Positions 60,204 to 64,000 of a stretch of 64,000 bases of DNA are shown here, piece after piece; the stretch's first letter is position 1, and each line of letters opens with the position of its first letter. The position numbers and the translations under genes are program-made. Below the pieces are notes generated by a model. The model was given only the letters and a program-made list of their open reading frames with translations, was not told the origin of the DNA and did not search any database. This stretch comes from Rhea pennata (Eukaryota > Chordata > Aves > Rheiformes > Rheidae). The stretch spans positions 11,670,666-11,734,665 of the forward strand of contig NC_084663.1 in NCBI RefSeq assembly GCF_028389875.1, read 5' to 3'.

Positions 60204-60377
60204 ATGTGCTCGGCTAATGGTGCAGCGGAGCGCGGGGTGAGGCGGCTGGCGAGCGCGGCGGCGAGGGCAGCGCCGAGCCGAGCCGAGCCGAGCCGAGCCG
60301 AGCCGCTCTCTGTAATCGGAAACCAAAGCTTTCACCGTCATCGCGCGGCTACTTTCCATTCACTCCTAGGTGCTTAA
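60204..60377 (+). other. Possible upstream ORF (57 codons) in predicted exon 1
   Basis: An ATG at 60,204 opens a frame that crosses the (GCCGA)n repeat as Arg-Ala-Glu-Pro-Ser units and stops at a TAA ending at 60,377. It is in the transcript only if initiation is upstream of 60,204. A second, shorter one (60,217-60,240, 7 codons plus stop) begins 13 bases later in another frame. Both could damp translation of the main ORF. The peptide has no family resemblance, and there is no evidence that it is made. Confidence 0.25.
60272..60305. repeat. (GCCGA)n pentanucleotide repeat, about 6.8 copies
   Basis: A near-perfect run of GCCGA units in the predicted first exon, about 105 bp after the compound pentamer array and with the same period. 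In the frame of the upstream ATG at 60,204 it encodes repeated Arg-Ala-Glu-Pro-Ser. It is related in form to the upstream array and may have arisen by the same slippage process. Confidence 0.85.
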
Positions 60378-60724
60378 TTGAGGGCTGGGGAGAAGAGTTG
60401 CTGGTGCCTTAGGAGTCCGGCTATAAGGATTATTTTACAGAGGAACCGGGAGTACCTTTGCAACCATCAGGAAGAGAGATTATTTTTTCCCCTCCCCACA
60501 GTGAGCCAGATTTGGAATTAAAATGTTCTGGTAACAGGACTGGAGTCCATAAACTGATAGAAACCAGATAGAAATCTGTATTACTGGCTCCTCCAATAGC
60601 AGGGTAAGCACAATTGAAAGTTCTCTTTCTTTGCTCTAATCGATGTGAAATGTGTTTGGTTATTGAATTTTCCTACTGTTCACAGATAGTTAAAGTAGTA
60701 TTTTCCAGACCTGCTTAGTCTGGG

Positions 60725-60751
60725 TTTTTCTTTCTTTCTTTCTTTCTTTTC
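60725..60751. repeat. (TTTC)n microsatellite
   Basis: About six TTTC units, 120 bp into the predicted first intron. Confidence 0.9.
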
Positions 60752-61718
60752 TGCCGGTGAACGGTTTTCCTTACAGGGATTAGAGGACTCAATCTTTAGC
60801 AGATGACACCTGCACAACACTTTACAGCGAAGCTATATAATACTTTCCAAAAGCAGTGTAGCATGCTGAAAGGGACCTCTGCGTCAGGATAACTTCACCA
60901 CGTTACTTTAGTAGCGGTTTGCTGGTGTGTTTATGCTTAAAATAGAGTATAAGAGCAAAAAAAAAAATGGAATTAGACATTGCTTTTCCTCTGTCCTGGA
61001 AGATTCTTTTAAAAGTGCTCGCAAAATTCTAGGTCTGCGGGTTGTCAGCAGAGATCATGTGCACAGGGCATGCTGAATATAGTATCATGACTTACTGAGA
61101 TAATTTCAGAAGTGGGATATAAGCCCAAACTGAGATTCAAACCTGAAATGAGTTTGTTTTCAGTTACCAGGTATGTAAATCCCTGAAATTAAACCCACTT
61201 CCATTAGGTAATTCACATGACAGATACCCAGAGATACCTTTGTGGCACAATGTGCATTTATTATTTATGTGTCTAACAGCTGGGTAGGAACCATGAAGCT
61301 TAAAATTTGAATAGTATTTGCCTGACACTTTTGTGTATCAGAGAAGATTGGAAATTTGAACAATGAAATGTAACAATATTTCACTCATAGCTGATTGCAT
61401 TAGAATTGGCAGGAGACAGGATGAGGGGGAAAGAGTGCTGAAAGGGTCGTAATGTTGGTATTATTATCATTAACTGTCATTTAAGGAAAGAGAAAAAGCC
61501 ATATAGTTTTTTCTCCTTGACTTTTCATCTCTTGCAAAGAAAACATAGTGCTGCTACTGTAGAATACTAATCCCATTGCATCTGTTAAATGACATGTTCA
61601 GTATGATTGGCTATTTGTTTTGGCCTGACAAAGCATCTTATCAGGATTTAGAAGTACTCCCCTCTCAGAAGAGGGTTAAGTTAAAGGCTATCCCATGAGC
61701 TAGTTGCAAGTTTTAAAT

Positions 61719-61863
61719 GTGGAGTCTCCTTCTCTGGAGATCTTCAAGGCCCGCCTGGATGCAACCCTGTCTAACATGCTCTAGGTGACCCTGCTGAGCA
61801 GGGGGGTTGGACTAGGTGATCTCCAGAGGTCCCTTCCAACCTTACCGATTCTATGATTCTATG
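61719..61863 (+). mobile_element. Short CR1 LINE 3' tail in the predicted intron 1
   Basis: About 145 bp: GTGGAGTCTCCTTCTCTGG, then CTTCAAGGCCCGCCTGGATG, CTCTAGGTGACCCTGCTGAG, GGTTGGACTAGGTGATCTCC and terminal repeats GATTCTATGATTCTATG. It is close to the matching part of the 12.85 kb element. An open frame starting at 61,816 begins inside this tail and is therefore not a gene. Confidence 0.92.
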
Positions 61864-62678
61864 AAATCTAAAGCCTTACAGAGCAACATCAGTTTTGGAG
61901 TTTGTGCAACTTGTTTAAGAATTAGTCTTGGAAAAAACTTGACAACTATCAATTTATTAGTTAACAAAGCTGTAAAAAATTATTTAGAACTGAGCCAGAA
62001 TGGATATGTATCATCTGTACACCCGATCCGAGTCTGGGAATTCCTGACACTAGTATTTTTGTCAGTCAGCAGAGCGGCAGCCTTACCTGCTGTTCCCGCG
62101 TCTGCCGGTACTCCGGAGCGCGTCGGGAAGGCTGAGGGCTCTGCACGCCCTCGCACGCGCTCCGTCCCGCCCCCCAGTTCAGGAGGAAACCCTGATGCAG
62201 ACGGAAGCCGCTAAAAATGATTTACAGGGAGGGGGTATGGAGCGACAGAGGTGGTAATGAGACACTGAGCCTTTACCTCTCAGTCAGTGGTGTGGATCCA
62301 GCCCAAATTGGTGCTGACCTAAATTCATCTCTGCCTGACAGCTGGTTCCTGCCATGGTTTGGTGGTTACAGCCTGTTCTTTCAGGACAGGTGTGAATCTT
62401 GGAGGGATGGAACGAATGAGGCTGTAGAAATACTGTCTTCCACTGGAGGGACTGTAGTGCTAGAGCAGAGCTGAGATAAAAAGAGTAGAGGTGATTGCAT
62501 GGACAAAACGCTCCATTAAAAAGTCAGCCTTTAGGCTTTAATACTATCTTTGAGCCCTTGAGTTTGCCTCCTTCAGGGTGCTCCCAGTTACCACTGAATC
62601 GTATATATTGCCCCATCATTAAATCATTAAATACCAGTAAATAGTATCTAGTTGAAAGGCTGTTGAGACCTTAAAGAA

Positions 62679-62710
62679 ATATATATATATATATAATATA
62701 TACATATATA
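62679..62710. repeat. (AT)n microsatellite
   Basis: Near-perfect AT dinucleotides in the predicted intron 1, followed by further TA-rich sequence to 62,745. Confidence 0.9.
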
Positions 62711-63064
62711 AAAACACATATTCATATGTATTTATGTATATAGGCAGGGTAGAAGAATGGGACTAAAGTGTATATATGATTTATTCTGGCTTTTGCAGCT
62801 GAGCTGAAGAAACTAATGTTAATCCACTGACATCAAAATTGTTGTCATAGGTTAAATGAAAACCTGCAGACTTGTGCAGGTTTTGAGATCCACAATTCAG
62901 AAGCATCATAGATGGGTATATTGAACTTTGAATGTGTTCTGGTTTTTATGGGTCTGATCTAAAGTCAGCTGGAAGCCCCAGACACGTGCCGCTGCTCCAG
63001 TCAGCTGTCTCAGGCCTGGCGTGAGTCCTCCTGGCCTAAGCAAAGGTGGAGATTTGTCCTGGGG

Positions 63065-63094
63065 TGTTTTTTTTTGTTGTTGTTGGGTTTTTTT

Positions 63095-63129
<35 letters not shown>

Positions 63130-63131
63130 CT
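63065..63131. repeat. T/G-rich simple tract (GTTT, GTTTT, GTT units)
   Basis: T runs broken by single G in varying periods, in predicted intron 1, about 820 bp before the exon 2 acceptor. Confidence 0.9.
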
Positions 63132-63471
63132 GTGAAGAGCTCAACAGGTAAACTCTACAAAATTGGATGTGGTTTCAGCATATGTATGTGAGTAACAGCA
63201 GTATCAAGTATTTATACACTGCCCAGTCCGGAGTATTGTTATTGCTCTAAGAAGTCTGAGAGAGCAGGTAGGTGCCTAAAAGGAGCTAACCCAAAAAGCA
63301 AATGTTGACTAATAGTTTCAAGCATGTTGAAATACTTCTGGTTTCAAGGATATTGAAATTAGTGACGTATATGGCCAGGACTTCACCTTTAGAAAAGGTG
63401 TTGAGGCTACTAGAGCTCTCAACTTTCTAAAACTTAAGGTTCATTTTTGAACACCTTTGATTTCAAATATT

Positions 63472-63528
63472 AAAAGAAAAAAAAAAGAAGAAGAAGAAGA
63501 GGGGAAGAGGGGGGAGCGGAGAGGGAGA
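63472..63528. repeat. Purine-only GAA/GGA-rich tract
   Basis: Nearly pure A/G on the plus strand (A run, (GAA)n, then GGGGAAGAGGGGGGAGCGGAG). Polypurine tracts of this kind can form triplex DNA. It lies 420 bp upstream of the exon 2 acceptor. Confidence 0.85.
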
Positions 63529-63947
63529 TCAAACATGATGTAAAGTAAGGAGAGAGGTCTAAAAATATCAGCCAGTTTTTTCATTCGTGAAACTTTATCT
63601 GCTGGCCTTGCTTTGCTCTGCCTTGACATTTAGTATAATTATTTTTCCAGCAGGTGAAATTGTACTTATTTAAATAAACTAAATCTAAGTCTGTCTTAGC
63701 CAAAAGCCCATCTTTGTTGGTTCGTACTAACAGGCAGAGAGCTCTTTATGTGCTGGCAGAGAATACAGCTGGACAAAACCCTTTTCAGATCCATAAAGAA
63801 AAGAAGCAGAGGTATTGTACTCCTTCACTTTATCATATACCATGACTTCAGCTGGAAGAAGAGCTTTCTAACGTGGATTGTCCTGTAGTGTTCCTTGTGC
63901 TCCACACAATTGTTTAAAGACAGTAATGTGATCTCTCTTTCTTTCAG

Positions 63948-64000
63948 GTTTCATTTCTTGGATATTAAGTTGCAAATCTGAAGAGATGGCATCGCTTGCA
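63948..64000 (+). other. Predicted exon 2 (5' end), with 38-base 5' UTR then the start codon
   Basis: The exon boundary is inferred from a strong 3' splice site: a pyrimidine-rich run (ATCTCTCTTTCTTTC) directly followed by AG at 63,946-63,947. The following bases contain the first ATG after 38 nt. It is on the same strand as the CpG-island promoter 3.7 kb upstream, which supports a common transcript. Extra untranslated exons between 60.6 and 63.9 kb cannot be excluded. Confidence 0.6.
63986..64000 (+). CDS. Start of a protein-coding region (first 5 codons, MASLA), runs off the window
   Basis: The ATG at 63,986 lies 38 bases into a predicted exon and reads Met-Ala-Ser-Leu-Ala before the window ends. 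Its context is favourable for initiation, with a purine at -3 and G at +4. No stop lies upstream in frame within this exon. If the exon is joined to the first exon ending at 60,603, the frame meets a TAG at 60,597-60,599, so no earlier in-frame ATG can extend the protein by that route. The gene follows a CpG-island promoter and a long desert, a layout often seen with developmental or neural genes, but that is inference. Five residues are too few to identify a family. A hydrophobic signal peptide is possible but cannot be judged. Confidence is for this being a true start codon. Confidence 0.6.

Larger units (their letters stand above)
59570..60330. promoter_or_regulatory. CpG island promoter
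   Basis: About 760 bp of extreme GC and CpG density in an otherwise AT-rich window. It begins abruptly after a 21-A run (59,542-59,562) and fades just after the pentamer arrays near 60,305. It contains GC-box-like G/C runs, two kappaB-like sites (59,783-59,793 and 59,952-59,961), G-rich runs near 59,858-59,897, a compound pentanucleotide array (60,079-60,165) and a TATA-like element at 60,183. Several long open frames cross it on both strands, but their Pro/Arg/Ala-rich translations are what GC-rich DNA gives by composition, so I do not call them genes. It most likely drives the + strand transcript to the right. Divergent minus-strand transcription is possible. Confidence 0.9.
60200..60603 (+). 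other. Predicted non-coding first exon downstream of the CpG island
   Basis: The right edge is a good donor: GTAAGC starts at 60,604 after the exon bases AGG. The left edge is approximate. It is placed just after a TATA-like TTATTTAT at 60,183-60,190, inside the CpG island. The segment starts very GC-rich, with about seven GCCGA units at 60,272-60,305, and becomes AT-richer toward the donor, as usual for vertebrate first exons on an island edge. It holds two possible upstream ORFs (60,204-60,377 and 60,217-60,240). A TAG at 60,597-60,599 closes the frame of the exon-2 ATG if the exons are joined. No transcript evidence is available, and the donor choice is by consensus only. Confidence 0.55.
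60604..63947 (+). other. Predicted intron 1 (3,344 bp)
   Basis: Bounded by GTAAGC at 60,604 and a pyrimidine tract with AG at 63,946-63,947. It holds a (TTTC)n run at 60,725-60,751, a short CR1 tail (61,719-61,863), a small CpG-rich patch near 62,070-62,190, an (AT)n tract at 62,679-62,710, a T/G-rich tract at 63,065-63,131 and a purine-rich GAA tract at 63,472-63,528. The longest open frames here (for example 61,816-62,214) start inside the CR1 tail and look like chance frames. Confidence 0.5.

Noticed and set aside
59500..60377. Long open frames (114-187 codons) on both strands through the CpG island
   Set aside because: Stop codons are rare in nearly pure GC DNA. The frames overlap each other on both strands and translate to Pro/Arg/Ala-rich low-complexity sequence, including direct translation of the pentamer repeats.
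61816..62214. 132-codon open frame
   Set aside because: It starts inside a CR1 3' tail and runs into unrelated intron sequence and a GC-rich patch, so it is not a coherent gene.
1..64000. tRNA, rRNA, CRISPR array, operon or phage-like system
   Set aside because: No cloverleaf, rRNA core, regularly spaced repeat array or run of adjacent genes is visible. The window is vertebrate nuclear DNA.

Overview
The window looks like bird nuclear DNA, or less likely another sauropsid. The main evidence is six recognisable copies of the CR1 LINE family. Their 3' ends carry the typical ATTCTATG-type terminal repeats, and one 1.1 kb copy still has a readable reverse-transcriptase region. Overall repeat content is low, A/T-rich microsatellites are scattered through it, and there is one vertebrate CpG-island promoter. 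Nothing suggests prokaryotic or organellar DNA, and I see no tRNA, rRNA or CRISPR array.

Layout. From 1 to about 59.5 kb I find no convincing protein-coding exon. The open frames there are short, unrelated to any protein I recognise, and often open on both strands, as expected by chance. This stretch behaves like a gene desert. It holds CR1 copies at 12.85-13.97 kb (+), 23.12-23.91 kb (+, old), 28.23-28.44 kb (-), 38.32-38.51 kb (-) and 47.14-47.46 kb (+, old). It also holds likely much older relics: a CR1/L3-type LINE 3' end at 42.57-43.09 kb and another LINE tail at 45.14-45.24 kb, both antisense, and MIR-like SINE remnants at 21.3, 31.9 and 34.1 kb. Microsatellites, homopolymers, small local duplications, palindromes and small CpG-rich patches (2.8, 7.4, 14.8, 16.9, 27.0, 35.9 and 58.9 kb) make up the rest of the visible structure.

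The right end carries the only gene signal. A dense CpG island (about 59.57-60.33 kb) contains two kappaB-like sites, a compound GC-rich pentanucleotide array and a TATA-like TTATTTAT at 60,183. It leads into a probable non-coding first exon that ends at a GTAAGC donor (exon end 60,603). After a 3.3 kb intron holding a sixth CR1 fragment, a strong acceptor (pyrimidine tract plus CAG ending at 63,947) opens an exon. Its first ATG, at 63,986 in a good Kozak context, starts MASLA and runs off the window. Joining the two predicted exons puts a TAG in frame 13 codons upstream of that ATG, so the ATG is a plausible true start. I cannot name the gene from five residues.

I do not see evidence for a novel multi-gene system. 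The most interesting items are the promoter architecture, the compound pentamer array with a repeat-encoding upstream ORF, several perfect palindromes or hairpins in the desert, and ancient repeat relics and possible enhancers that could be tested by comparative alignment. Repeat-family calls rest on remembered consensus sequences and were not searched.
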